64,000 nucleotides of DNA from Rodentibacter myodis (GCF_001999305.1 NZ_MLHQ01000026.1:1-64000), one strand, 5' to 3'; shown: positions 38,815 through 48,238, counted from the stretch's first letter. The notes: generated from the sequence alone by a model not told the origin. A program made the numbers and translations.

Positions 38815-39558
38815 ATGTTTAATCATATCCGAATTGTGCTTGTGGAAACTTCCCATAGTGGAAATATCGGCTCTGCCGCACGTGCAATGAAAACGATGGG
38901 GCTTTCCCAATTATATTTAGTGTCCCCCAAAGCCGTTGATGAACAATCCATCGCTCTTTCAGCCGGTGCGGAAGATATTGTAAGGGCTGCACATATTGTT
39001 TCGGAGTTTGATGAAGCGATTGCGGATTGCTCCCTTGTAATCGGCACAAGCGCACGTTTGCGTCATTTACAAAATACCTTAATTGAACTGCGTGAATGTG
39101 GCGAAAAAGTGGCAATGCAGGAAGGAAATATCGCCATTGTTTTTGGGCGTGAACGGGTAGGATTGCATAATGATGAATTGCTTAAATGCCACTATCACCT
39201 TACGATTCCGGCAAATCCTGATTATTCATCATTAAATCTGGCAATGGCAGTTCAATTAGTTTGCTATGAATTGAGAATGGCGTTCTTAACGCAAAAAAAT
39301 AATATTGCACCACTTTCTTTAATTGGTGAAATTAATAATAGTGAGAATCGGCAGGCGACTGCTCAAGAAATGGAATATTTTTTTGCGCATACAGAACGGG
39401 TTTATCAAACACTTGGATTCATTCAAAATCAAGGCGTTATGCAAAAATTAAGACGATTATATTTGCGTTCAAAACCTGAAAAAAATGAACTCAATATTTT
39501 GCGTGGAATGCTAAGTGCGGTTGAAAAACACTTAAATTTGACCAAGTCAGATAGTTGA
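38815..39558 (+). CDS. trmJ: tRNA (cytidine/uridine-32-2'-O)-methyltransferase TrmJ
   Basis: TrmJ methylates the 2'-OH of position 32 in several tRNAs. It is a SPOUT-class enzyme with a C-terminal knot. Starting at the ATG at 38815 gives 247 residues, aligning from residue 1 with E. coli TrmJ (IRIVLVETSHSGNIGSAARAMKTMGL). Knot motifs IVFGRERVGLHNDELL and IPANPDYSSLNLAMAVQL are present. Upstream ATGs exist (38764 frame, 38809) but add residues outside the family. TATAAT at 38805-38810 leaves almost no leader. Its stop codon overlaps the IscR box of the next operon. Confidence 0.93.
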   Translation: MFNHIRIVLVETSHSGNIGSAARAMKTMGLSQLYLVSPKAVDEQSIALSAGAEDIVRAAHIVSEFDEAIADCSLVIGTSARLRHLQNTLIELRECGEKVAMQEGNIAIVFGRERVGLHNDELLKCHYHLTIPANPDYSSLNLAMAVQLVCYELRMAFLTQKNNIAPLSLIGEINNSENRQATAQEMEYFFAHTERVYQTLGFIQNQGVMQKLRRLYLRSKPEKNELNILRGMLSAVEKHLNLTKSDS

Positions 39559-39575
39559 CTATTTTAGTCTGATAT
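39551..39575 (+). promoter_or_regulatory. IscR type 1 binding site
   Basis: The 25-base palindrome has halves ATAGTTGACT and AGTCTGATAT around ATTTT. It fits the published type 1 IscR consensus at all but two positions by my count. It overlaps the trmJ stop codon and lies 34 bases before iscR, so holo-IscR should repress the isc operon. Confidence 0.85.
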
Positions 39576-39608
39576 GTGAACATTGGCGCAATTTTTTAAG
39601 GACACTTT

Positions 39609-40058
39609 ATGAAACTTACTTCAAAAGGGCGTTATGCAGTAACGGCAATTTTAGATGTCGCATTAAATGAGTCTAATGGGCCGGTAAGTCTTGCAGATAT
39701 TTCCGAACGCCAAAATATTTCACTTTCTTATTTAGAACAACTCTTTGCTAAATTACGCAAAGACGGTTTGGTGAAAAGTGTGCGCGGCCCGGGTGGTGGT
39801 TATCAACTCGGTTTGCCTAGCGGGCAAATTTCGGTGGGAATGATTATTTCGGCAGTCAATGAAAATATCCACGTGACCAAGTGCTTAGGACACGGGAATT
39901 GTCAGAATGGTGCAGAATGTTTAACCCATACCCTTTGGGAAGCACTCAGTAACCATATTGAAAGTTTCTTAAATAAGATTACTTTAGCGGAATTGCTCAA
40001 TAAGCGTGGGGCTAAATTTCAATCTCATCGTGATTTTGAAAATTTATTGAGTCAATAA
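39609..40058 (+). CDS. iscR: Fe-S cluster regulator IscR
   Basis: IscR is the Rrf2-family repressor that senses Fe-S sufficiency. The 149-residue protein has an N-terminal winged helix ([19 protein letters not shown]) and the [2Fe-2S] ligands C92, C98, C104 and H107 ([17 protein letters not shown]). AAGGACA precedes the ATG. It leads iscS, iscU, iscA, hscB, a DUF2625 gene, hscA, fdx and iscX, and it has its own predicted operator upstream. Confidence 0.97.
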   Translation: MKLTSKGRYAVTAILDVALNESNGPVSLADISERQNISLSYLEQLFAKLRKDGLVKSVRGPGGGYQLGLPSGQISVGMIISAVNENIHVTKCLGHGNCQNGAECLTHTLWEALSNHIESFLNKITLAELLNKRGAKFQSHRDFENLLSQ

Positions 40059-40114
40059 AAGGAAAGTAGCCACACCCAAAGTGCGGTTAAATTTGGAATG
40101 ATTTAGGAGTAAAA

Positions 40115-41329
40115 ATGAAATTACCTATTTATTTGGATTATGCAGCAACTTGCCCAGTGGATGAACGCGTTGCGAAAAAAATGATGGAATATTTAACCAT
40201 TGACGGCACATTCGGTAACCCGGCATCCCGCTCTCATAAATTTGGCTGGCAGGCAGAAGAGGCAGTCGATATTGCCCGTAATCAAATTGCCGATTTAATC
40301 GGTGCAGATTCCCGTGAAATTGTGTTCACCTCCGGTGCGACAGAATCCGATAACTTGGCAATTAAAGGTGCAGCCCATTTTTATCAAACCAAAGGCAAAC
40401 ACATCATCACCTGTAAAACCGAACATAAAGCAGTGCTTGATACTTGCCGTCAATTAGAACGTGAAGGCTTTGAAGTCACTTATTTATCACCGGAATCCGA
40501 TGGTTTAATTGATTTGGAAAAATTCAAAGCGGCACTTCGTCCGGATACGATTTTAGTTTCCATTATGCACGCCAATAATGAAATTGGTGTATTACAAGAT
40601 ATCAAAGCCATTGGTGAACTTTGCCGTGCAAACAAAACGATTTTCCACGTAGATGCAACGCAAGCCGTGGGAAAAGTTGACATTAATTTGGCGGAATTAC
40701 CGGTGGATTTACTTTCCATGTCCAGTCATAAACTTTATGGGCCAAAAGGTATTGGTGCGTTATATGTTCGCCGTAAACCACGTGTACGTTTAGAGGCGAT
40801 CATTCACGGTGGCGGCCACGAACGTGGTATGCGTTCAGGTACTTTACCGGTGCATCAAATTGTTGGTATGGGTGAAGCCTATCGCATTGCAAAAGAAGAA
40901 ATGGCAACCGAAATGCCACGCTTAAAAGCCCTTCGTGATCGTTTATATAACGGCTTAAAAGATATTGAAGAAACCTATGTAAACGGTTCAATGGAACACC
41001 GTTTGGATAATAATCTCAACATCAGTTTCAACTACGTAGAAGGCGAGTCATTAATGATGGCATTGCGTGATATTGCGGTGTCTTCCGGTTCTGCCTGTAC
41101 TTCGGCAAGCCTTGAACCTTCTTATGTGTTACGTGCGTTAGGCTTAAATGATGAATTGGCACACAGTTCCATTCGTTTCACACTTGGTCGCTATACCACA
41201 GAAGAAGAAATTGATTACACCATTGGTTTAGTCAAAGGTGCGGTGGAAAAATTACGTGCGTTATCCCCATTATGGGATATGTTCAAAGAAGGCGTGGATT
41301 TAAACACCATTGAGTGGTCTGCGCACTAA
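40115..41329 (+). CDS. iscS: Cysteine desulfurase IscS
   Basis: IscS is the PLP enzyme that takes sulfur from cysteine for Fe-S clusters and tRNA thiolation. The 404-residue protein has the PLP lysine in [18 protein letters not shown], the active-site Cys loop [21 protein letters not shown] and the C-terminal EWSAH. AGGAG precedes the ATG, and an uptake sequence lies in the iscR-iscS gap. A hairpin follows it before iscU. Confidence 0.98.
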   Translation: MKLPIYLDYAATCPVDERVAKKMMEYLTIDGTFGNPASRSHKFGWQAEEAVDIARNQIADLIGADSREIVFTSGATESDNLAIKGAAHFYQTKGKHIITCKTEHKAVLDTCRQLEREGFEVTYLSPESDGLIDLEKFKAALRPDTILVSIMHANNEIGVLQDIKAIGELCRANKTIFHVDATQAVGKVDINLAELPVDLLSMSSHKLYGPKGIGALYVRRKPRVRLEAIIHGGGHERGMRSGTLPVHQIVGMGEAYRIAKEEMATEMPRLKALRDRLYNGLKDIEETYVNGSMEHRLDNNLNISFNYVEGESLMMALRDIAVSSGSACTSASLEPSYVLRALGLNDELAHSSIRFTLGRYTTEEEIDYTIGLVKGAVEKLRALSPLWDMFKEGVDLNTIEWSAH

Positions 41330-41338
41330 AATTCCGTT

Positions 41339-41370
41339 GCTGCCGGATTGATATTATCGGCAGCATTTTT
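41339..41370 (+). terminator. Hairpin between iscS and iscU
   Basis: GCTGCCG (41339-41345) and CGGCAGC (41358-41364) are followed by ATTTTT. It could be a partial terminator that lowers downstream expression, or an mRNA end that protects the upstream half. Confidence 0.65.
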
Positions 41371-41395
41371 AATCTGTTAAGAAAGGAAAGTTAAA

Positions 41396-41779
41396 ATGGC
41401 TTACAGCGAAAAAGTAATTGATCATTATGAAAATCCACGCAATGTGGGATCAATGGATAAAAAAGACAGTTCGGTCGGAACAGGAATGGTTGGTGCGCCG
41501 GCTTGTGGTGATGTAATGCAGCTCCAAATCAAAGTCAATGAAAGCGGCATTATTGAAGATGCAAAATTTAAAACTTACGGTTGTGGCTCGGCGATTGCCT
41601 CAAGTTCATTAATTACCGAATGGGTAAAAGGGAAATCCTTAGAAGAAGCGGGTGCAATTAAAAATAGTCAAATTGCCGAAGAACTTGAATTACCGCCGGT
41701 GAAAGTGCATTGCTCTATTTTAGCGGAAGATGCCATTAAAGCGGCAATTGCCGATTACAAAGCAAAACAAGGCGAATAA
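41396..41779 (+). CDS. iscU: Fe-S cluster scaffold IscU
   Basis: IscU is the scaffold on which [2Fe-2S] clusters are built. The 127-residue protein has the three cluster cysteines C37, C63 and C106 and the HscA recognition motif LPPVK at 99-103. GAAAGG precedes the start. An uptake-pair hairpin separates it from iscA. Confidence 0.98.
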   Translation: MAYSEKVIDHYENPRNVGSMDKKDSSVGTGMVGAPACGDVMQLQIKVNESGIIEDAKFKTYGCGSAIASSSLITEWVKGKSLEEAGAIKNSQIAEELELPPVKVHCSILAEDAIKAAIADYKAKQGE

Positions 41780-41791
41780 TACCAATAACAC

Positions 41792-41823
41792 AAAAGTGCG
41801 GTTAAAAATGACCGCACTTTTAC
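41792..41823 (+). terminator. Uptake-pair hairpin between iscU and iscA
   Basis: AAAAGTGCGGT (41792-41802) and ACCGCACTTTT (41811-41821) form an 11-bp stem followed by a weak T tract, inside the isc operon. Confidence 0.65.
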
Positions 41824-41839
41824 TGATTTTGAGGAGAGT

Positions 41840-42163
41840 ATGAGTATTACATTAACAGAAAAAGCGGCACAACGTGTGAAAGCTTTTTTAGATAATCGTG
41901 GTAAAGGCATTGGCTTACGTTTAGGCGTTAAAACCTCTGGTTGCTCAGGCTTGGCATACGTTTTGGAATTTGTCGATGTGTTAAACGATGAAGATCAGGT
42001 GTTTGAACAACACGGTGTGAACATTGTGGTTGATCCGAAAAGTTTGGTTTACCTAAATGGCATTGAATTAGACTATGTAAAAGAAGGTTTAAACGAAGGT
42101 TTCAAATACAATAATCCAAACGTTAAAGAATCTTGCGGCTGCGGTGAAAGTTTCCACGTTTAA
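41840..42163 (+). CDS. iscA: Fe-S assembly protein IscA
   Basis: IscA is an A-type carrier needed for [4Fe-4S] delivery. The 107-residue protein has the three conserved cysteines C35, C99 and C101 (SGCSG and ESCGCGESF). GAGGAGAGT precedes the ATG, and hscB follows after 11 bases. Confidence 0.97.
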   Translation: MSITLTEKAAQRVKAFLDNRGKGIGLRLGVKTSGCSGLAYVLEFVDVLNDEDQVFEQHGVNIVVDPKSLVYLNGIELDYVKEGLNEGFKYNNPNVKESCGCGESFHV

Positions 42164-42174
42164 GGTGAAATATT

Positions 42175-42696
42175 ATGCTAAATCCTTTTAAAGTTTTCGA
42201 TTTACCGGTTGATTTTCAACTGGATATGCAAACCCTAAATACACGTTATCTGGCATTGCAAAAACAATTACATCCGGATAATTTTGTGTCTGAAGGGGCG
42301 GCGGAACAACGCATTGCTATGCAAAAATCTACCGAAGTGAATGATGCCTTAAAAACGTTAAAAGATCCGATTTTGCGTGCCGAAGCGATTGTGGCACTGA
42401 ATACCGGCGAACAACAAAATCTTGAGCAAAAAAGTACACAAGATGTGGCGTTTTTAATGCAACAGTTACAATGGCGGGAACAATTAGAAGCGATAGCCTC
42501 ACAAAAAGATGAGCAGGCATTAAGCCTTTTTGCCAAAGAAATCAAACAAGAAACGAAGCAATTATTGACGGCACTTTCTGACAGCATTTTGGCGCAACAA
42601 TGGCAGCAAGCCACGCAGCTCTGTGATAAGTTACGCTTCACTCGTAAATTAACAGAAGAAATTGAGCGGGTGGAAGAACGCCTTTTCGATGTTTAA
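42175..42696 (+). CDS. hscB: Fe-S co-chaperone HscB
   Basis: HscB is the J-domain protein that brings IscU to HscA. The 173-residue product has HPD at residues 33-35 (QLHPDNF) in an N-terminal J domain and a helical C-terminal IscU-binding domain. Its TAA overlaps an uptake sequence (42695-42703). Confidence 0.95.
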   Translation: MLNPFKVFDLPVDFQLDMQTLNTRYLALQKQLHPDNFVSEGAAEQRIAMQKSTEVNDALKTLKDPILRAEAIVALNTGEQQNLEQKSTQDVAFLMQQLQWREQLEAIASQKDEQALSLFAKEIKQETKQLLTALSDSILAQQWQQATQLCDKLRFTRKLTEEIERVEERLFDV

Positions 42697-42738
42697 GTGC
42701 GGTCAACATTTTTCTCTTTTTAATGACACAATCTATCA

Positions 42739-43428
42739 ATGATGCAAACTCTCGAACAACTTACCCTTCCCGAACATTCTGCTTGGCCAACGCTTTCCCA
42801 ATGGATTGCACAGGCGCGGAATGATTGTCAGGTTATCAAAAAAGATCAAGGCAGTGCCGAACGTGAAATTTTTACAATGCAAATGCCAACTTCTTCCCCA
42901 ATGGGCTCGGTGATTTACGAAACCGGTGGTATTTTGATTCATCACGGCTGGTTACGCATTTTAGGTTCGGGCAGTTTTAAATTACCGCGTGGTTTAATGG
43001 ATTGGAATTTCAGTAAATCTTTCAGCGAATCTGGTGAGAAACCTCAATATTTATTGGTTGCCGATGATGTGATTGGCGGTTATTTCGCCTTAAATGGCGG
43101 CTCATTGGGGCAGGCACTTGGTAAAATCTATTATTTTTCACCGAAAGATTTAAGTTGGCATAATCTCAATTTTACCTATACAGAATTTTTGGCTTGGGCG
43201 TTAAATGGCGATCTTGAGGCTTTTTACCAAGGGCTATTTTGGCAGGGCTGGCAGGAAGACGTGAAACAGTTGGATGGCAATCAGGTTTTTGTCTTTACCC
43301 CTGATTTGGCAGAAGATAAAAATAGGGCTATTGATCAACGACAAAAACGTGAAGTGAACATTGAAACCCACTACAATGCCGCTTTTGCGGAAAAAGAAAA
43401 ATTTGAAATGGCGTATTCTGTCGCCTAA
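42739..43428 (+). CDS. DUF2625 family protein inside the isc operon
   Basis: The 229-residue soluble protein contains SSPMGSVIYETGGILIHHG and WLRILGSGSFKLPRGLMDWN, which I recognise as the DUF2625 core, and GGYFALNGGSLGQALGKIYYF. It lies between hscB and hscA in the same direction with small gaps (42 and 26 bases). It therefore probably shares isc transcription, although most isc operons do not have it. The ribosome site is poor. Two tandem ATGs (42739 and 42742) are possible. The function is unknown. Confidence 0.8.
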   Translation: MMQTLEQLTLPEHSAWPTLSQWIAQARNDCQVIKKDQGSAEREIFTMQMPTSSPMGSVIYETGGILIHHGWLRILGSGSFKLPRGLMDWNFSKSFSESGEKPQYLLVADDVIGGYFALNGGSLGQALGKIYYFSPKDLSWHNLNFTYTEFLAWALNGDLEAFYQGLFWQGWQEDVKQLDGNQVFVFTPDLAEDKNRAIDQRQKREVNIETHYNAAFAEKEKFEMAYSVA

Positions 43429-43454
43429 TTGATTGAGATTAGAAAAGAAATATT

Positions 43455-45314
43455 ATGGCACTATTACAAATTGCAGAACCCGGACAAACTGCCGCACCGC
43501 ATCAACATCGTTTAGCGGTGGGGATTGATTTAGGCACGACAAATTCACTTGTGGCGGCGGTGCGTAGCGGTCAAGCTACCATTTTAAATGATGAACGGGA
43601 GAGAAGCCTTGTTCCCTCTGTTGTGCATTATGGCAACGCAGAAAAACAAGTCGGCGTTGAGGCTTTTGCACAGGCGTCCTCTGATCCGCAAAATACGATT
43701 ATTTCGGTAAAACGCTTAATTGGTCGCAGTCTTGAAGATGTGCAAAAACGCTATGCCTCTCTGCCTTATGAATTTGCCGCAAGTGAAAACGGTTTACCCT
43801 TAATTCTCACCGCTCAAGGGAAAAAAAGTCCGGTGGAAGTGTCCGCCGATATTCTTTCCCGCTTAAATCAAATTGCAGAACAACGTTTGGGCGGCGAATT
43901 ATCAGGTGTTGTTATTACCGTGCCGGCGTATTTTGATGATGCACAACGCCAAAGCACCAAAGACGCAGCACGTTTAGCCGGCCTTAACGTGTTGCGTTTA
44001 TTAAACGAACCGACCGCCGCTGCCGTAGCTTATGGTTTGGACAGCGGACAGGAAGGTGTGATTGCCGTTTATGATTTGGGTGGCGGGACTTTTGATATTT
44101 CGATCTTACGTTTATCCAAAGGCGTTTTTGAAGTGTTGGCAACAGGCGGTGATACGGCATTAGGCGGCGATGATTTCGATCATTTAATTGCCGATTGGGT
44201 GGTGGAACAAACACAATCCAAACCACAAAATGCAAATCAACAACGTGAACTGTTAACCCTTGCGAATCAAGCCAAAATTGCCTTGAGTAATGAGGAAAGT
44301 GCGGTCATTTCTTGGCGGGATTTTTCTGTTACGCTGAGCCGTGAGCAATTTAATGAACTGATTCATCCACTGGTAAAACGTTCTTTACTCACCTGTCGCC
44401 GAGCATTAAAAGATGCCAATGTCGATGTTGAAGAAGTCCAAGAAGTCGTGATGGTAGGCGGTTCAACCCGTGTCCCTTACGTGCGTGAACAGGTTGGTGA
44501 GTTTTTTGCTAAAACGCCTTTAACTTCTATCGATCCGGATAAAGTGGTTGCGTTAGGGGCGGCAATTCAAGCGGATATTCTTGTCGGCAATAAAACAGAT
44601 TCCGATATGTTATTGCTTGATGTGGTGCCGCTTTCACTCGGCATTGAAACAATGGGCGGATTGGTCGAAAAAATCATTCCACGCAATACCACCATTCCCG
44701 TTGCACGAGCGCAAGAATTCACCACTTTCAAAGACGGTCAAACGGCAATGAGCGTTCACGTATTGCAAGGCGAACGGGAGCTTGTTGAAGATTGCCGTTC
44801 TTTAGGACGTTTTACCTTACGGGGTATTCCGCCAATGGCAGCCGGTGCCGCGCATATTCGCGTAACTTATCAAGTGGATGCCGATGGTTTGTTGAGTGTA
44901 ACGGCAATGGAAAAATCCACTAAAGTGCAGGCTTCCATTCAAATTAAGCCCTCTTACGGATTAACCGATGAAGAAGTGACGGCAATGATTAAATCTTCTT
45001 TTGATAACGCCCAAGAAGATTTACAGGCACGTGAATTGGCTGAACAACGGGTGGAAGCAGACCGTGTGATTGAAAGCGTGATTGTCGCTTTGCAGGCAGA
45101 CGGTGCGGAATTATTAAGCGAGATGGAATTTCACCAAATTGAAGTAGCCTTGAAAAAATTAATGGATGTAAAACAAGGTATGGATCGCGATGCGATTGCA
45201 CAGGAAATCAAAGCATTGGATACGGCAACGCAGGAATTTGCGGCACGCCGAATGAATGCCTCGATTAATAAGGCGCTTACCGGTAAAAAGGTGGCGGAGA
45301 TTGAGAAACCGTAA
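43455..45314 (+). CDS. hscA: Fe-S chaperone HscA (Hsc66)
   Basis: HscA is the Hsp70 dedicated to releasing clusters from IscU. The 619-residue protein has an actin-like ATPase domain ([46 protein letters not shown]) and a substrate domain after about residue 390. It lacks the EEVD-like tail of DnaK, as expected. An uptake sequence lies inside at about 44296. Confidence 0.97.
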   Translation: MALLQIAEPGQTAAPHQHRLAVGIDLGTTNSLVAAVRSGQATILNDERERSLVPSVVHYGNAEKQVGVEAFAQASSDPQNTIISVKRLIGRSLEDVQKRYASLPYEFAASENGLPLILTAQGKKSPVEVSADILSRLNQIAEQRLGGELSGVVITVPAYFDDAQRQSTKDAARLAGLNVLRLLNEPTAAAVAYGLDSGQEGVIAVYDLGGGTFDISILRLSKGVFEVLATGGDTALGGDDFDHLIADWVVEQTQSKPQNANQQRELLTLANQAKIALSNEESAVISWRDFSVTLSREQFNELIHPLVKRSLLTCRRALKDANVDVEEVQEVVMVGGSTRVPYVREQVGEFFAKTPLTSIDPDKVVALGAAIQADILVGNKTDSDMLLLDVVPLSLGIETMGGLVEKIIPRNTTIPVARAQEFTTFKDGQTAMSVHVLQGERELVEDCRSLGRFTLRGIPPMAAGAAHIRVTYQVDADGLLSVTAMEKSTKVQASIQIKPSYGLTDEEVTAMIKSSFDNAQEDLQARELAEQRVEADRVIESVIVALQADGAELLSEMEFHQIEVALKKLMDVKQGMDRDAIAQEIKALDTATQEFAARRMNASINKALTGKKVAEIEKP

Positions 45315-45353
45315 AAGTGCGGTCAAATTTTAAATTATTTTGAGGAAAGTATT

Positions 45354-45695
45354 ATGCCAAAAGTTGTTTTTTTACCGAATGAAGAATTTTGTCCGGAAGG
45401 TATGGTCGTAGATGCCGCTACCGGTGAAAATTTATTGGAAGTGGCACATAATGCCGGTGTGGAAATTCATCACGCTTGTGATGGTTCCTGTGCTTGTACC
45501 ACTTGCCACGTGATTATTCGTGAAGGTTTTGATTCTTTAAATGAAACTAGCGATCAAGAAGAAGATATGCTGGATAAGGCTTGGGGATTAGAAATGGATA
45601 GTCGCCTTTCTTGCCAGTGTGTGATTGGTGATGAAGATTTGGTTGTCGAAATTCCAAAATATAATTTAAATCACGCGAACGAGGCAGCACACTAA
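45354..45695 (+). CDS. fdx: [2Fe-2S] ferredoxin Fdx
   Basis: Fdx supplies electrons for Fe-S assembly. The 113-residue adrenodoxin-type ferredoxin has cluster ligands C42, C48, C51 and C87 ([14 protein letters not shown] and RLSCQC). GAGGAAAG precedes the ATG. Its TAA shares a base with the iscX ATG. Confidence 0.97.
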   Translation: MPKVVFLPNEEFCPEGMVVDAATGENLLEVAHNAGVEIHHACDGSCACTTCHVIIREGFDSLNETSDQEEDMLDKAWGLEMDSRLSCQCVIGDEDLVVEIPKYNLNHANEAAH

Positions 45696-45892
45696 TGAAA
45701 TGGACAGATGCACAATATATTGCAGAAGAATTGTACGATCGAAATCCGGAGCTTGATCCCAAAACCGTTCGGTTTACCGATTTACACCAATGGATTTGTG
45801 AATTAGAGGATTTTGATGATGATCCGCAAAAATCAAATGAAGCAATTCTGGAAGCCATTTTATTAAAATGGTTAGAAGAATATGAAGCATAG
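45695..45892 (+). CDS. iscX: Fe-S assembly protein IscX
   Basis: IscX is a small acidic regulator that binds iron and IscS. The 65-residue protein (start [18 protein letters not shown], with [16 protein letters not shown]) matches the family. Translation is coupled to fdx through TAATG. It ends the operon at a strong terminator. Confidence 0.95.
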   Translation: MKWTDAQYIAEELYDRNPELDPKTVRFTDLHQWICELEDFDDDPQKSNEAILEAILLKWLEEYEA

Positions 45893-45916
45893 TCTGTTCA
45901 TTGTCTGCTTTAAAAT

Positions 45917-45946
45917 AAAACCGCCTGATTGATTCAGGCGGTTTTT
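45917..45946 (+). terminator. Terminator of the isc operon
   Basis: AAAACCGCCTGA and TCAGGCGGTTTT flank a short loop and are followed by T. Confidence 0.9.
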
Positions 45947-45983
45947 CGTTATTTCCAATTTATTCACAAGAAAGTTGATGAAA

Positions 45984-46661
45984 TCAACGGAGGGAATTTA
46001 TCCATTCGGCAAGATCAGCCACTTCCGGCTCAACAATATAATGTCCGATAGGATATTGTTTTGCCACAAGTGGTCGATTTTCTTGTGATAATGACAACAT
46101 TCCTTGTTTAAATTCTGTGAGACTAATCACATTATCCAGCTCTCCGTGAGCAAGAAAAATTGGGGTTTGTCGGTTTTCATTCCTTTGATGTTGTGCAATC
46201 CAAGAGGCAATAGGGAGATAGCCGGACAATGCAAATATGCCCCCTAATTTATGGGGATAAAGCAAGCCGGACAAAAGCGATAATGCCCCACCTTGTGAAA
46301 AACCACCGATGATGACCTTATCCATTTCAATCCCTTGTGTATTCAGCTCATCCAGAAGTGAATGTACATAGCTCATTGCACTTAACAGACCATTTTGATC
46401 CTGCTGTTGTAAAAAGCTGCCTTTAGGGAGATTGTACCAACCGGAAACCCTTTGATTATCCGCCCAATCCACAGAACGAAGCGGCGCACTGGGCAAGATA
46501 AAATGGCTTGGTGTTGCCAACATTTCATTTAAATATTGGGCAATGGGTAAAAACGCCCGCCCGCTACCGGTTAGACCGTGCAGTAAAATGATATGTCGTT
46601 TGGCATTAGGGCTGCCCCATTTTAATGGTTCAGCCCTAGGCGTAAAGGGCATTATTGGCAT
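45984..46661 (-). CDS. Alpha/beta hydrolase, carboxylesterase/YpfH type
   Basis: The 225-residue cytoplasmic hydrolase has oxyanion segment LLHGLTGSGRAF, nucleophile elbow GGFSQGGALS, and the likely acid and base in HGELDNVI and IGHYIVEP. It belongs to the phospholipase/carboxylesterase family (YpfH-like); the substrate is unknown. It overlaps the end of the frnE-type gene by ten bases, so the two are co-translated and should share the ArsR operator at 47357-47372. Confidence 0.85.
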   Translation of the reverse strand: MPIMPFTPRAEPLKWGSPNAKRHIILLHGLTGSGRAFLPIAQYLNEMLATPSHFILPSAPLRSVDWADNQRVSGWYNLPKGSFLQQQDQNGLLSAMSYVHSLLDELNTQGIEMDKVIIGGFSQGGALSLLSGLLYPHKLGGIFALSGYLPIASWIAQHQRNENRQTPIFLAHGELDNVISLTEFKQGMLSLSQENRPLVAKQYPIGHYIVEPEVADLAEWINSLR

Positions 46662-47338
46662 CCGTCAATCCCACAACTTGCACCTTCAATCAAGGTCGGT
46701 TCGCTTTCTGCCTGCGCCGCTTGCTGTAAGGCATTTAAGAAAATGGAGACTGGTTGTGAGCCGGCAAGTTCCGTTTTTCCATCAATTAAGAAGAAAGGCA
46801 CGGCTTGAACGCCCATTTTTTGTGCCTGTAATTGATCGGCTTTAGCGGAATCGGCATATTCGTCAGAGGCTAACATTGCTTCCACTTCATTGCGATCTAA
46901 CCCCACTTCAACGGCAAAGCTGATGAGATTTTCACGATCGGCAAGGGGAAGGTTATCGGTAAAATAGGCTTTGAATAAACGCTCGTTCATCGCTTCGCCT
47001 TTGCCTTTTGCCGCCGCAAAATGGGTAAGACGGTGTGCGTCAAAGGTGGCAGTATTTTGTACATTTTCATAGTTCATCGCCAATCCAACCCGTTTGGCAA
47101 GGATCTCAATATTGCGGATCATTTCCATTGCCCCTTCAGGCGTTTTGCGATATTTCCACTCAATGCGTTGTTGCGTTGTGGTTTCCACTTTTTGTGGAGC
47201 TTGCGGATAAAGCTCAAAAGTGCGGTAGATAATTTCAACATTTTCATCCCCTTCAAATTTTTCGAGGGCTTGTTGTAATTGGCGTTTGCCAATGTAGCAA
47301 AACGGACAGGCATAATCAGACCAAATTTCAATTTTCAT
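46652..47338 (-). CDS. FrnE-like DsbA-family thiol oxidoreductase
   Basis: The 228-residue cytoplasmic protein (no signal peptide) has a thioredoxin-like DsbA fold with CPFC at residues 11-14, an inserted helical domain and cis-Pro segment MGVQAVPFFLIDG. It also has a C-terminal CX4C (C222 and C227). A CXXC plus CX4C pair is known in Deinococcus FrnE, a disulfide isomerase of oxidative stress. GGAG lies six bases before the ATG, and an ATCTA-N6-TAGAT palindrome lies just upstream. Confidence 0.88.
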   Translation of the reverse strand: MKIEIWSDYACPFCYIGKRQLQQALEKFEGDENVEIIYRTFELYPQAPQKVETTTQQRIEWKYRKTPEGAMEMIRNIEILAKRVGLAMNYENVQNTATFDAHRLTHFAAAKGKGEAMNERLFKAYFTDNLPLADRENLISFAVEVGLDRNEVEAMLASDEYADSAKADQLQAQKMGVQAVPFFLIDGKTELAGSQPVSIFLNALQQAAQAESEPTLIEGASCGIDGCQ

Positions 47339-47356
47339 AAATTACTCCATCTTTAA

Positions 47357-47372
47357 ATCTAAAAATATAGAT
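47357..47372 (-). promoter_or_regulatory. ArsR-type operator before frnE
   Basis: ATCTA-N6-TAGAT lies 18 bases before the frnE start. The same palindrome lies in the arsR promoter (47766-47781), so both are probably bound by the product of the gene at 47417-47728. Confidence 0.65.
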
Positions 47373-47384
47373 GTATTAAGTTTT

Positions 47385-47406
47385 TAAAAAACGCCGTAAT
47401 CGGCGT
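47385..47406 (-). terminator. Terminator after the arsR gene
   Basis: On the minus strand ACGCCG, loop ATTA and CGGCGT are followed by TTTTT. It separates arsR from frnE. Confidence 0.8.
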
Positions 47407-47416
47407 AATGATTGCG

Positions 47417-47728
47417 TTATAAAGTTTGTTGCAAATGTTGTAAAAATTCAGAAATGGCTTGAGCGTTGTAGCGGTAGTAAGTCCATTTACCACTGCGTTT
47501 CATTTCCACCAATCCCGCTTTTTTGAGTGAATTCAAATAAGCGGAAACAACGGATTGTGCTAGACCGGTTTTGATGGTCATTGCTTGCACACATACGCCA
47601 CCTTCCGTATCAATTGCCTCTGCGGTAAATTCTGCCGATCTAAAATGTTGTTCCGGTGATTTTAACCATTGCAACATTTGTAAGCGGGTTTCATTGGAGA
47701 GGGCTTTTAATACTTCTGTAATATTCAC
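47417..47728 (-). CDS. ArsR-family transcriptional regulator
   Basis: The 103-residue winged-helix protein begins with NITEVLKALSNETRLQMLQWL and has recognition helix LAQSVVSAYLNSLKKAGLVE with wing KRSGKWTYYRY. It lacks the ELCVCDL metal box of classical ArsR and has a single Cys (C46 in GGVCVQ), so metal sensing by the usual site is unlikely. Start is GTG with AAGGA seven bases upstream. Its promoter has TATAAT (47764-47759) directly after an ATCTA-N6-TAGAT palindrome, implying self-repression. Confidence 0.88.
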   Translation of the reverse strand: MNITEVLKALSNETRLQMLQWLKSPEQHFRSAEFTAEAIDTEGGVCVQAMTIKTGLAQSVVSAYLNSLKKAGLVEMKRSGKWTYYRYNAQAISEFLQHLQQTL

Positions 47729-47758
47729 GCATTGTTCCTTAACTTTATAATGGCGGCT

Positions 47759-47787
47759 ATTATAAATCTATAAAAATAGATTTGTAA
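47759..47787 (-). promoter_or_regulatory. arsR promoter with embedded operator
   Basis: The palindrome ATCTA-N6-TAGAT (47781-47766 on the minus strand) fills the 17-base spacer between a weak -35 (TTACAA) and a perfect -10 TATAAT. A bound repressor would block RNA polymerase directly. Confidence 0.65.
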
Positions 47788-47861
47788 ATATCTTTTTTGA
47801 CACAAGTGAAAAAAATCACCTGTATCCTCTATTTTTCCGATTGATTGAGGAGGGATTTTAT

Positions 47862-48110
47862 CTATTGTGCTTCGTCATTGATGGGGATTTGAAAGGTTTT
47901 CCCTTCCAATTTTTTGGCTTCATTGTTTAATTGTTCAAGAATTTTTTCTTTGTTTTTATTGATTGCTTCTGTCAATTTAGCGTATTGCTCTGGTGTCCAG
48001 TTTACATTTTGTTGGGGGCTTGTCGGTGTGGGTTTGGCTTGATCTGCTTGAATATTTACACAACCGGATAGGGTTGATCCGGCAATAAAGAGCGCAAAGT
48101 AGTTTTTCAT
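47862..48110 (-). CDS. Small lipoprotein
   Basis: The ATG at 48110 gives 82 residues with a lipoprotein signal and lipobox LSGC (Cys 17). A Pro/Thr/Gln linker and a helical segment (WTPEQYAKLTEAINKNKEKILEQLNNEAKKLEG) follow. A longer frame (115 residues) would place charged residues before the signal and is rejected. AGGA lies nine bases upstream. No family is recognised. Confidence 0.7.
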   Translation of the reverse strand: MKNYFALFIAGSTLSGCVNIQADQAKPTPTSPQQNVNWTPEQYAKLTEAINKNKEKILEQLNNEAKKLEGKTFQIPINDEAQ

Positions 48111-48238
48111 TAAGGGTATCCTTGACTGAAGAAGTTTAGATTGAGAAAAATTATTGTGGAACCTAATGTTCAGCGGCGGATTAGACCAAATGTTACCGGC
48201 AATGTTCAATGTAAAGTGCGGTCAATTTTTCGGTAATT

